A stretch of 62,418 nt of DNA. Origin: CAZFDE01 sp964517795. GTDB lineage: Bacteria > Planctomycetota > Phycisphaerae > Sedimentisphaerales > Anaerobacaceae. The first letter of the stretch is position 1; the number at the start of each line of letters is the position of its first letter. Shown piece by piece: positions 34,472 through 43,329 of this stretch. Location: NCBI GenBank assembly GCA_964517795.1, contig CAZFDE010000008.1, forward strand, positions 1 through 62,418, in the 5' to 3' direction. Below the pieces are notes generated by a model, which did not search any database, had not been told where the DNA came from, and saw nothing but the letters and a program-made list of their open reading frames with translations. Both the position numbers and the translations under genes were made by a program.

Positions 34472-37384
34472 ATGAAATATTATAGTCTTATTGTGTTGAT
34501 TGTTATTCTCATTGCCGTTTATGGGCATGCAGCCGATCCCAATGTTCGGATTGGATGCGATGGTCGATTGCTTGTCGATGGAAATGGAAATGAAATGATG
34601 CTTCGGGGGATATATGCCCGTGCGGCCTGGCTGCTTGATAGCGGCGGAGAACAGGATATCATCAGTTTGAAAAATTTCGGCTGTAATTTTATGCGAATCA
34701 CGGTGCCTTTTGACCCGGATTACTGGAACACGGTCAATGGCGGCGTTTTCGATATCTCCAAACGCGGCATCTTGCGAGAGCAGGATCTTTCGGATATGGA
34801 CCAGATCGCCAGTTGGTGTGAGACGAACCAGATGTATTTTATGCTTTGTCAACAGCCGACATACCAGGGGTTTGATTTTGATTTACTGGATCACGCCCCG
34901 GACGATCCGGACCTGTATGCACAGCAGATGGCGAATGTTGCCGCTGTTTTTGCTCAACGATACGGTCATTATGATTACCTGCTGGGATATGAACCGTTTG
35001 GCGAACCGCATGGGATCGACACATCGTCGGAACGTGCGGCCTATAAACAGATCTGTACAGCATATGTCGATGCCATTCGGCTGGAAGACCCGAACCGGAT
35101 TGTTTCGGTCGCTGCGTGTGAAGGCTATGCGCACCCCAGCTATTTTTATACCGATACCCGCATCGAGAGGGCCAACATCCTGTACACGTTCAGCTATTAT
35201 CCCTGTCGCCCTTTTATCAGCTATCAACCATACTATGGGGATATTCGTTACCCCGATGATGTGCCTGATTTTTACCGTGATCAAGTGATATGGCTGGATC
35301 ATGATTGGCTTTGGACCTATGGAATGAATGATGCTGTTAGCTGGAGTACGACGTGGAATGTGCCTGTATATTGCCACGAATTTGGGGCATGGGGATACGG
35401 CCAGTGGGACGGCAGCAGCCCGGATAACTCCAGTGAGCGATATATGCGGGATATGGTTCAGCTTTTTGAAGACCATACGATTAACTGGATCATTTGGCGC
35501 TGGCAGACCAATGCAACAGATGTGCCGACTTGGTGGAAGGGTCTTTGGGCCGGCCAGCAAAACAACCGAGTGGTGATCGAGCCGCATGGCGGCGAATTTC
35601 TCGCCAGTGAAACTGTAACGATGCATACCTTTGTTGCGGATGCCAGTATCTATTATACACTTGACGGCAGCGAACCGAATGTAAATTCCTATTTATACAG
35701 CGGCGGATTTGATATTTTTGATGATACAACCATAAAGGCAAAAGTGATCAAAGATGGTCTGAGTAACACACCAATTGATGCAGCAAGCTTTCAGCAAGGG
35801 GGTAGCCCCGATACGGCGGTTATCAACCCAACCAATGGTCTGCGCTATTGGAAATATTCCGGAGACTGGGCGATGGTGCCGGATTTTGACAGCTTACAAG
35901 CCGATTCGAACGGTACGTGCAGCAATTTCAGCCCCTATCAGGACGGCTTTACTTCCGGTAAAGCTTTATTATGGAAAGGGTATATCCATGTTCCGCAGGC
36001 CGCGGTATATTACTTCAACAGCCGGGTGGACGCTCTGGGGGCCATGAAATTGTCAATCGATGATGCGCAGGTGATGATTAATGGGATGAATACAGGGACG
36101 GGAACCACCTATTCGGTCGGACAGATGGCGCTTGAAGCGGGCATGCACACGATCGAGCTTGGCTATACCTGGCCGACCGGGGCAAGCAGCTTGTTTGATC
36201 TTGAAATTCAACGGCCGTCGGATACGCAATTTATTAATATTCCCGGCTCGATACTGTATTATGCTCAAAATCCCCCGCAACAGGCTGTTGCCTTAAGTCC
36301 CCAGGACGGGCAAGCCGATGTTCCTATCAATCGGGATTTGAGATGGAAACCGGGTGTGGATACGGTCAGTCATGATCTGTATTTCGGAAAGACGAATCCG
36401 CCGCCGTTTATCGGTAACCAAACCGGAGCAATGTATGAAACGGGTATTATGGATTCCAATACCATATACTACTGGCGGGTGGATGAAAAGAACAGTTACG
36501 GTATAACGATGGGTAACCTGTGGGTATTTGCAACGGGCAACAAAGGATATCAAATCGGATGGTGGAAATTCGATGAGATGTTTGGATTCGAGGCAAGTGA
36601 CTCGTCCGGCAGTGACAATCATGGACAGCTCAAAGAAATGGCCTCCGATGACTGGATCCGCGGCCGAAACGAGAATGCGTTGGATTTCGATGGCTATGAT
36701 GATTATGTCTGGATTCCGTATGATGCCAGCCTCGATGTGGGTACGGAGGATTTTTCAATGAGTCTCTGGGTCAAGAAAGATACCATCTGGACGGGAAACA
36801 AATATCTCTATAATCAACGATTAGACGGATACAATTGGTTTTATTTACAATTCAGGTCAACCGCCATTATCGAATCGGTGCTGAAATTCTCCGGAACAGA
36901 GGTGCTCGTCGTTCGAAGTGCAACGCCGTTGTCTGCGGGAACCTGGTATCATATTGTATTGGTGGTTGACCGAGATTCACCGGCTCAAACAAAAATATAC
37001 ATTAATAATGCAGATGATACGGGTGCAACGCCAACCGTCAACACGGGCGATTATTCACTGGGAACCGGAGCGACCATCGGTCGATGGTCCGGCGGCGGTG
37101 GTGAGAATTATGACGGGATTATTGATGATTTTCGGTTTTATAGTTGGGCATTGAACGCTCAAGAAGTACAACAGCTATACGATTATGGTTTCCTGGAGGG
37201 TGATATCAACAGGAATGATATGGTTGACAATCTTGACTATGCGGTTTTCGCTGATCACTGGAAGAACGAAGATTGTATGTTCCCCGATTGGTGCGGCGGG
37301 GCCGATATTGATAAAAAAGGATGGGTCGATGGGATCGATCTTGAGATGATCGCAAATAACTGGCTAAACGATTTAAATGAATAG
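34472..37384 (+). CDS. Secreted GH5-like protein with CHB_HEX_C, PA14, LamG and dockerin-like modules
   Basis: I chose ATG 34472 because it begins directly with a signal peptide (YYSLIVLIVILIAVYGHA); a frame from 34415 adds 19 residues. The protein has 970 residues. Residues about 25-370 are a GH5-like (clan GH-A) barrel. Likely acid/base Glu is E178 in GYEPFGEP and nucleophile E303 in CHEFGAWG. The Asn that normally precedes the acid/base Glu is Gly here. Then come a CHB_HEX_C-like module (YYTLDGSEPN), a PA14-like module, an FN3-like one, a LamG module (about 700-880) and a dockerin-like tail. It is probably a cell-surface glycan hydrolase, perhaps on beta-mannan, but the odd site makes activity uncertain. 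Confidence 0.8.
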   Translation: MKYYSLIVLIVILIAVYGHAADPNVRIGCDGRLLVDGNGNEMMLRGIYARAAWLLDSGGEQDIISLKNFGCNFMRITVPFDPDYWNTVNGGVFDISKRGILREQDLSDMDQIASWCETNQMYFMLCQQPTYQGFDFDLLDHAPDDPDLYAQQMANVAAVFAQRYGHYDYLLGYEPFGEPHGIDTSSERAAYKQICTAYVDAIRLEDPNRIVSVAACEGYAHPSYFYTDTRIERANILYTFSYYPCRPFISYQPYYGDIRYPDDVPDFYRDQVIWLDHDWLWTYGMNDAVSWSTTWNVPVYCHEFGAWGYGQWDGSSPDNSSERYMRDMVQLFEDHTINWIIWRWQTNATDVPTWWKGLWAGQQNNRVVIEPHGGEFLASETVTMHTFVADASIYYTLDGSEPNVNSYLYSGGFDIFDDTTIKAKVIKDGLSNTPIDAASFQQGGSPDTAVINPTNGLRYWKYSGDWAMVPDFDSLQADSNGTCSNFSPYQDGFTSGKALLWKGYIHVPQAAVYYFNSRVDALGAMKLSIDDAQVMINGMNTGTGTTYSVGQMALEAGMHTIELGYTWPTGASSLFDLEIQRPSDTQFINIPGSILYYAQNPPQQAVALSPQDGQADVPINRDLRWKPGVDTVSHDLYFGKTNPPPFIGNQTGAMYETGIMDSNTIYYWRVDEKNSYGITMGNLWVFATGNKGYQIGWWKFDEMFGFEASDSSGSDNHGQLKEMASDDWIRGRNENALDFDGYDDYVWIPYDASLDVGTEDFSMSLWVKKDTIWTGNKYLYNQRLDGYNWFYLQFRSTAIIESVLKFSGTEVLVVRSATPLSAGTWYHIVLVVDRDSPAQTKIYINNADDTGATPTVNTGDYSLGTGATIGRWSGGGGENYDGIIDDFRFYSWALNAQEVQQLYDYGFLEGDINRNDMVDNLDYAVFADHWKNEDCMFPDWCGGADIDKKGWVDGIDLEMIANNWLNDLNE

Positions 37385-37391
37385 GTAAACG

Positions 37392-39197
37392 ATGTTGATA
37401 AGCAAAAACAATAGTGTTATATGGATTGTAATAAACTTCATGCTTTTATCCGGCTGTACACGGCAAGCAGCTTCTTCACCGAAATCCGATTCTCTCAATA
37501 ATCGGTTCAAAGTGTCCGGGCGGTCTATTGTGGATGCACAGGATAATCCGGTTCGCCTGCGCGGAATTTATACCCGATCGACTTGGCTGGATTCGCGGCA
37601 AGAAGCCGAATGGTTCAAGGATTGGGGAATTAATTTCGTACGTATTTTACTGACGCATGATGACGATTACTGGCAGGTGGTAAACAACGGCGTCGAAGAT
37701 ATCCAGAAACGATGTATCGTTCGCCCGGAAAACTTAGCGTATACAGATGAACGGGTTCAGTGGCTGGCTGAAAACAATATTTATCATATCATGGAAATCC
37801 ACTGGCGAGCATTGGGCATCGATGAACAATTTACCGAGCCGCAGTTGCTGAAAGAGCAGATGGTTTCGATGTACCGCATGCTGGCGAAGCGGTATAAAGA
37901 TGTGCACCATTTGATGGGATTTTGCATGTTCAGCGAAATCTATGTCGCCCCGCAATTTTATAAAATATATAATGAAATTTGTACCGCTATTGTCGATGCG
38001 GTGCATGAGGTTGATCCGACGTTTATCATGTCTGCCACCGGTGTTCAGACCAGTTCGCCCGGCAGCATGATCGATGCGATCCATATCGATCGACCGAATG
38101 TCATCTATGATTTTCATTTTTATTCCCCCAAGATGTTCACCCACTATCGAAGTTATTACGGCGATCTGCGCTATCCCGGTTGGATCGCAGACGGTTGGAC
38201 GACCGGAGTTAAGATGGTGGACATGGATTATTTGAAAGGAAAACTTAAACCGGTCTTTGATTTTTCCAGAAAATGGAACGTGCCGATCTGGTGCGGCGAG
38301 TTCGGCGCGTTTGGCAACGCCCCGGATCAATCCAGTCCGCGATGGGAACGGGATGTCTATTATATCCTCGAAAAACACCAGGTCCCGTGGATTCTCTGGC
38401 GATGGAAAGATAAGGAGAAAGTGATCCCGGACTACTGGAAGCAGTTCTGGGACGGCACGTATAATACAAAGACGGTGACTATTGCCCCGCATGGCGGACC
38501 GTTTGCCAATGCCACCCGTGTTCATATCGATTCGACGGTTGATAACCCCGAGATTCGCTATACGACCGACGGCAGCGATCCGGATTATGATTCGCAACTT
38601 TATGAAGGGCCGTTTGACATCAAAAGCGATACAACAGTCAAAGCGGCCGCATTCGAGGATGGCGTGCCTGTGACAGCGGTTGATAAAGCCGATTTTTATC
38701 AGCTCGGTGCGCGAACACCAAGCCATTTAACGAATATTCAAAAAGGATTGGTGTATTCGTATTACCAGGGCGACCGTGAGCAGCTTGAAAATCTGGAAAA
38801 CCTGAAACCGGCTAAAAAGGGAATCGCTGAAACCATTTCAAGAAATGTGGCCGACCGGAAAAACAATATTGCACTGGTGTTTTCCGGATATCTGAAAGTG
38901 CCCAGGGACGGGATGTATTATTTTTACAGTTCCGATGCCGGTGCCAGCAAGCTGTGGATAGGCGAAGAGATGCTGATCGATAACCCAGAGAGCCGATGGT
39001 TAAGCAGGCGAAGCGGTTTTACCGCCTTGAAAGCCGGTTATCACCCGATTAAAGTACAGTATTGGCGTGCCGATAAAGCACAGGTATATTATTCCAAAAG
39101 CAAGAAAGATGAATACTTAATGATCGAATATGAAGGCCCGGATATTCAAAGGCAGTCAATCCCGGCATCTGCTTTATATCACGCGATGGACGGATAA
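37392..39197 (+). CDS. GH5-like lipoprotein with CHB_HEX_C and PA14 modules
   Basis: This 601-residue protein has a lipobox (LSGC, Cys22) and so is likely a membrane lipoprotein. Residues about 38-395 are a GH5-like barrel related to the preceding gene product: both have RLRGIYxR or LRGIYAR and a WILWRW or WIIWRW block. Acid/base candidate is E182 in FCMFSEIY and nucleophile candidate E303 in WCGEFGAFG. The residue before E182 is Ser, not Asn. A CHB_HEX_C-like module (YTTDGSDPD) and a PA14-like module follow. It starts 7 bases behind its neighbour, so the two are co-transcribed. They probably act together on the same glycan, one released or matrix-bound, one lipid-anchored. Confidence 0.8.
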   Translation: MLISKNNSVIWIVINFMLLSGCTRQAASSPKSDSLNNRFKVSGRSIVDAQDNPVRLRGIYTRSTWLDSRQEAEWFKDWGINFVRILLTHDDDYWQVVNNGVEDIQKRCIVRPENLAYTDERVQWLAENNIYHIMEIHWRALGIDEQFTEPQLLKEQMVSMYRMLAKRYKDVHHLMGFCMFSEIYVAPQFYKIYNEICTAIVDAVHEVDPTFIMSATGVQTSSPGSMIDAIHIDRPNVIYDFHFYSPKMFTHYRSYYGDLRYPGWIADGWTTGVKMVDMDYLKGKLKPVFDFSRKWNVPIWCGEFGAFGNAPDQSSPRWERDVYYILEKHQVPWILWRWKDKEKVIPDYWKQFWDGTYNTKTVTIAPHGGPFANATRVHIDSTVDNPEIRYTTDGSDPDYDSQLYEGPFDIKSDTTVKAAAFEDGVPVTAVDKADFYQLGARTPSHLTNIQKGLVYSYYQGDREQLENLENLKPAKKGIAETISRNVADRKNNIALVFSGYLKVPRDGMYYFYSSDAGASKLWIGEEMLIDNPESRWLSRRSGFTALKAGYHPIKVQYWRADKAQVYYSKSKKDEYLMIEYEGPDIQRQSIPASALYHAMDG

Positions 39198-39293
39198 TCG
39201 CACTGAATATTGATATGAAGATTGAAATCAATGTTATGTTAAGCTAAAATAAGGAAGGGTGGCACATGAGATGCGGCCCTTAAAGGTGAAAAA

Positions 39294-41090
39294 ATGGAAC
39301 GGTTATTTCAAACTTCCATTCAACGGCGGCGTGTGTGTTTGGATGGACAATGGCAAATCTGTTATGATCCCGATGAATGCGGCGATCTTTTAAATTATCA
39401 AACCGGGCATTTTCCTGAAAAAGGCGAAACCTATATTCCATCCTGCTGGAATTTCGATATCGGAAAATATGATTACAGCGGCATCGTATGGTACGGCCGC
39501 ACATTTAAAACCTCGCAAACCTGCAATACCCGGGTCATCTTTCATGCCGTCAGTGGACAGGCGATTGTTTATCTGGACGGCGAAAAATTGGGTTCCCATT
39601 ACGGCAGTTATACCAAATTCTGGTTTGATATTCCTCAATTATCCGCCGGGCAGCATACATTGGTTGTGAAAGTGGATAATAGCGTAGACGACGAAAGTAC
39701 ACTGCCTTTGAAATTTGTGGATTGGTTTGTCTGGGGCGGTATCTATCGCTCAGTTGAGCTCGAGCAATTCGATGATATCAGCATCGAGCGGATAACGATT
39801 GATACCGCATGGCAGGATTATCAGGTTGACGCGGTGTTAGTCACGGCCTTTATTAAAAACTGGTCTGATGCTGATTTGAAAGAAGTGTTCAAGCTTTATG
39901 TGAATGATGAACAGATCGATTCGGCAACTGAAAAGATCGATGCGCGCCAAATAAAACAAGTTCAATTTGTTCTCAATGACTTTAAGCCGGATTTATGGCG
40001 CCCTGAAGAACCCACTCTTTATCTGTTTCATATTACCTCAAAAAATGACGATCTTTTTGAACGGACCGGTTTTCGCAAGATCGAAACGCAGGAAACGAAA
40101 ATTCTCTTAAATGGCAAAGAAATCTTTATCAAAGGGGTCAATCGTCACAACGATGATCCTGAACTGGGCTATGCCATCGGGGGGGCGGGGATTTACAAAG
40201 ACATGCAGATCATCAAAGACCTCGGATGCAATGCAGTCCGGGGCAGTCATTATCCCAACGATCCGCTGGTTCTGGATTACTGCGACCAATACGGCCTGTT
40301 TTTCTGGGAGGAACTGCCGTTCTGGAACCATCCCGCTTCGTCGCTGGCCAATCCGGTACTCGCAAAACGAGCGCGATTTACACTCAAAGAAATGATCCAA
40401 AGGGATTATAACCATCCCTCGATTATCATTTGGGGGATTCAGAACGAATCGAAATCAAGCTCACAAGAGGGCTTGAAGCTGTTTAGTCAATTGGCTCAAG
40501 ACATGCGCAATATGGATACTTCGCGTTTGGTCAGTTTTGCCTCGGCCTGCGGGCGAGAGGATATCTGTTTCGATCTGGTCGATGTGGTCTGCTGGAATAT
40601 GTACCCCGGCTGGTATGATGATGACCTTTCTCTGGATGATCTGGACAAACGCTTTGAAAAGAGTCTCAACACTATTCGCCAATGGTTAGAAGAGAACGGC
40701 CAGCACAAACCGTTTCTGGTCACCGAGTTCGGCGCCGGTGCACTTTTGGGCGAATGTACATTCGACACCAACAGGCGATGGACCGAGAATTATCAGGAAA
40801 AACTGCTGGATCAAACCATCAAAGCGATCGTCCGCTGCGGTGTTGTTCAGGGCTTTTATATTTGGCAGTTTTGCGATACCCGCACGGCATTGCCGGCCAA
40901 AACATCGATCGGCAGACCGCGCAGTTTCAACAATAAGGGATTGGTCGATGAACACCGAAAACCGAAATACGCTTACTATACTGTGAAAAAATGGATGCAT
41001 CAGATATCGACATATACAGGTTTTATGGACGATAAAGCGACGAAACGATCCACGGCAGCTTCCAAAAAGAAAAAAATGGAAAGTGTTTGA
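39294..41090 (+). CDS. Glycoside hydrolase family 2 enzyme, cytoplasmic
   Basis: The 598-residue protein has the GH2 order: N-terminal jelly roll (YDYSGIVWYGRTF), Ig-like domain, then the catalytic barrel with GVNRHNDDPELG and RGSHYPNDP. Acid/base is E385 in WGIQNESKS and the nucleophile E478 in VTEFGAG. Both are intact. It lacks a signal peptide, so it works on imported oligosaccharides. Family activities include beta-galactosidase, beta-glucuronidase and beta-mannosidase. At 598 residues it is short, closest in build to beta-glucuronidase-sized members. With GH130 next door a beta-mannosidase-like role is plausible but unproven. The start has no strong ribosome site. Confidence 0.9.
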   Translation: MERLFQTSIQRRRVCLDGQWQICYDPDECGDLLNYQTGHFPEKGETYIPSCWNFDIGKYDYSGIVWYGRTFKTSQTCNTRVIFHAVSGQAIVYLDGEKLGSHYGSYTKFWFDIPQLSAGQHTLVVKVDNSVDDESTLPLKFVDWFVWGGIYRSVELEQFDDISIERITIDTAWQDYQVDAVLVTAFIKNWSDADLKEVFKLYVNDEQIDSATEKIDARQIKQVQFVLNDFKPDLWRPEEPTLYLFHITSKNDDLFERTGFRKIETQETKILLNGKEIFIKGVNRHNDDPELGYAIGGAGIYKDMQIIKDLGCNAVRGSHYPNDPLVLDYCDQYGLFFWEELPFWNHPASSLANPVLAKRARFTLKEMIQRDYNHPSIIIWGIQNESKSSSQEGLKLFSQLAQDMRNMDTSRLVSFASACGREDICFDLVDVVCWNMYPGWYDDDLSLDDLDKRFEKSLNTIRQWLEENGQHKPFLVTEFGAGALLGECTFDTNRRWTENYQEKLLDQTIKAIVRCGVVQGFYIWQFCDTRTALPAKTSIGRPRSFNNKGLVDEHRKPKYAYYTVKKWMHQISTYTGFMDDKATKRSTAASKKKKMESV

Positions 41091-41093
41091 ATC

Positions 41094-42095
41094 ATGAGCC
41101 CCAAAAAAATCGAAGTGAGTCAACAACAATTAGATAATATCCCGTGGCAGGAAAGACCGGCCGGCTGTGATGATGTGGTATGGCGCTATGATGCCAATCC
41201 GGTGATTCCGCGGGACCTGATCCCCTGTTCGAATAGCATTTTCAACAGTGCGGTTGTGCCGTTGAACGGTGGGTTTGCCGGTGTGTTTCGTGTCGATAAT
41301 AGATCCCGAAATATGCGCATTCATAGCGGTCGAAGCATTGACGGTTTTGATTTTGAGATTGATCCTGACCCGATTGAATTTATCTGTGATGATCCGGAAA
41401 TTGCCCATTTTACGGAGGGCTATGATCCGCGGGTATGCTGGATCGAAGATCGTTATTACGTAACCTGGTGTAATGCTTATCATGGCCCGACCATTGGGAT
41501 CGCATTTACATACGATTTTGAAAAATTTTATCAAATGGAAAATGCGTTTCTTCCGTTTAATCGTAACGGTGTTCTTTTTCCGCGCACAATAAACGGCAAA
41601 TATGCCATGTTGAGTCGCCCCAGTGATGGCGGCCATACCCCGTTCGGCGATATCTTTTTCAGCGAAAGCCCCGATTTGATTCACTGGGGATGCCATCGCC
41701 ATGTCATGGCACCCAGGCGAAACGAACTGACATGGCAGTGTACAAAAATCGGCGCCGGACCGATCCCCATCGAAACCCCGGATGGCTGGCTGTTGATCTA
41801 TCATGGCGTACTGACCAGTTGCAATGGCTACGTTTACAGTATGGGAGCTGCATTGCTGGACATCCAGCAGCCATGGAAAGTGCTATATCGCACAAAGCCC
41901 TACCTGCTTTCACCTCAGAAAGATTACGAATGCGTCGGTGATGTGCCCAATGTTGTCTTTCCATGTGCTTCGCTTTATGATCAGCCCACCGGCAGATTGG
42001 CGATCTATTACGGTTGTGCGGATACAGTGACCAGTCTCGCTTTTTGTTACATTGATGAATTAATTCGTTTTATTAAAGAGAATTCCCATGTATAG
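41094..42095 (+). CDS. GH130-family glycoside phosphorylase
   Basis: The 333-residue protein has GH130 signatures: GYDPRVCWIEDRYYVTW with the likely proton donor D111, KIGAGPIPIETPDGW and LLIYHGV. GH130 enzymes use phosphate to split beta-1,4- or beta-1,2-mannosides, releasing mannose-1-phosphate, in the cytoplasm. No signal peptide is present, consistent with this. It starts 3 bases after the GH2 stop, so they are translationally close. It is the strongest clue that the locus handles a beta-mannose-containing glycan. A few GH130 members are hydrolases, which cannot be excluded by eye. Confidence 0.88.
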   Translation: MSPKKIEVSQQQLDNIPWQERPAGCDDVVWRYDANPVIPRDLIPCSNSIFNSAVVPLNGGFAGVFRVDNRSRNMRIHSGRSIDGFDFEIDPDPIEFICDDPEIAHFTEGYDPRVCWIEDRYYVTWCNAYHGPTIGIAFTYDFEKFYQMENAFLPFNRNGVLFPRTINGKYAMLSRPSDGGHTPFGDIFFSESPDLIHWGCHRHVMAPRRNELTWQCTKIGAGPIPIETPDGWLLIYHGVLTSCNGYVYSMGAALLDIQQPWKVLYRTKPYLLSPQKDYECVGDVPNVVFPCASLYDQPTGRLAIYYGCADTVTSLAFCYIDELIRFIKENSHV

Positions 42096-42126
42096 CGATA
42101 CTCCATAATTCAGGATCAAGTGTAAA

Positions 42127-43329
42127 TTGGACACACAAACACAAGCGGTCAATTATGTTTCTATCCGAGCGATTACCCGAGGTCCGAAATTTCACTGGTT
42201 CGGGTATTATGACAAGCGTCAATTCAGTCCGGACGGCCGTTTTGTGTTAGGGATGGAAGTTGATTTTCAGCATCGAAGGCCCGGCCCAAATGATCAAATT
42301 AAAATCGGCATGATCGATCTGCAGGACAACGATCGATGGATTGAACTGGGCCGAAGTAATGCCTGGTGCTGGCAGATGGGGTGTATGCTGCAATGGCGGC
42401 CAAATTCAGAATATGAAGTGATGTGGAATGACCGCCAAGGCGATCGATTTGTCAGTCATATCCTCAACGTTAAAACGCTGCAAAAGTGCACGCTGCCGTT
42501 TCCTTTTTTCTGTATCCACCCCAAAGGAAACCTGGCGCTGGGACTTGATTATGAACGTTTGGAATACATGCGGCCCGGCTATGGCTACGCCGGGATTCCC
42601 GATAAAAATGAATCACAGCTCGCCCCCGAGGATATGGGTATCTATCGTTTAGATCTTCAAACCGGCCGCAGAGCATTAGTCATCTCTTTCGCCCAACTGG
42701 CCGCTATCGAGGCCCCCGGACGCGATCTCTCCGACGCCAAGCATTATTGCAATTGTCTGTTATTTAATCCATCCGGAACGCGATTTGTATTTTTACATCG
42801 CTGGCGGCCGCAGCAGGGCCGGGGATGGCCGTTCAAAACCCGGATGTTCAGCGCCGATCCCAGGGGTAAGAATTTGTTCGTTGTTGTTGCCGGCGGCTGC
42901 GGCCATTTCAATTGGCGCGACCCGGATACTCTGATTATTCAGGATGGCGGATTCTCGTTATACAAAGATATGGTCGGTAAAATTGAGCAAATCGGCAAGG
43001 AAATCATTCCCGATTCCGGAGGCCATATTTCCTATTTGCCCGACAAACAGTGGTTAGTCGGTGATACATATCCTGATCCCAAAAGACAGCAGTTGCTGTA
43101 TCTCTATCATGTTGCATCACAGCGACGGATCGATATCGGTTCCTTTGCATTACCTGTCGAATATGATGGATCAACAAATGGTGTTACGGACAATGAATGG
43201 CGATGCGATCTGCACCCTCGAGTAAGTCCCGATGGTTCGCGGATTACAATTGACTCGGCGCATACTCCTGAAGGCAGACAGATTTATCTGCTTGACATCA
43301 GCAAACTGATCAAAAATAAAGCAATTTAA
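42127..43329 (+). CDS. TolB-like beta-propeller protein (oligogalacturonate-lyase-like fold)
   Basis: The 400-residue protein begins at TTG 42127 with AGGA 11 bases upstream; no ATG lies before the first domain motif. The GPKFHWFGYYDKRQFSPDGR opening and repeated blades (FNPSGTRFVFLHRW, DLHPRVSPDGSRI) show a seven-bladed propeller related to oligogalacturonate lyase (PL22) and TolB. Conserved His residues (GHFNWRD, GGHISYLPD, CDLHPR) could form a metal site like that of PL22. No signal peptide is seen, so it is probably cytoplasmic and acts on imported oligosaccharides. Its stop overlaps the next start by one base. Exact reaction unknown. Confidence 0.68.
   Translation: MDTQTQAVNYVSIRAITRGPKFHWFGYYDKRQFSPDGRFVLGMEVDFQHRRPGPNDQIKIGMIDLQDNDRWIELGRSNAWCWQMGCMLQWRPNSEYEVMWNDRQGDRFVSHILNVKTLQKCTLPFPFFCIHPKGNLALGLDYERLEYMRPGYGYAGIPDKNESQLAPEDMGIYRLDLQTGRRALVISFAQLAAIEAPGRDLSDAKHYCNCLLFNPSGTRFVFLHRWRPQQGRGWPFKTRMFSADPRGKNLFVVVAGGCGHFNWRDPDTLIIQDGGFSLYKDMVGKIEQIGKEIIPDSGGHISYLPDKQWLVGDTYPDPKRQQLLYLYHVASQRRIDIGSFALPVEYDGSTNGVTDNEWRCDLHPRVSPDGSRITIDSAHTPEGRQIYLLDISKLIKNKAI

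Noticed and set aside
37734..38726. 330-codon minus-strand frame opposite the GH5-like lipoprotein gene
   Set aside because: No motif, no ribosome site, and the plus strand carries a complete lipoprotein.
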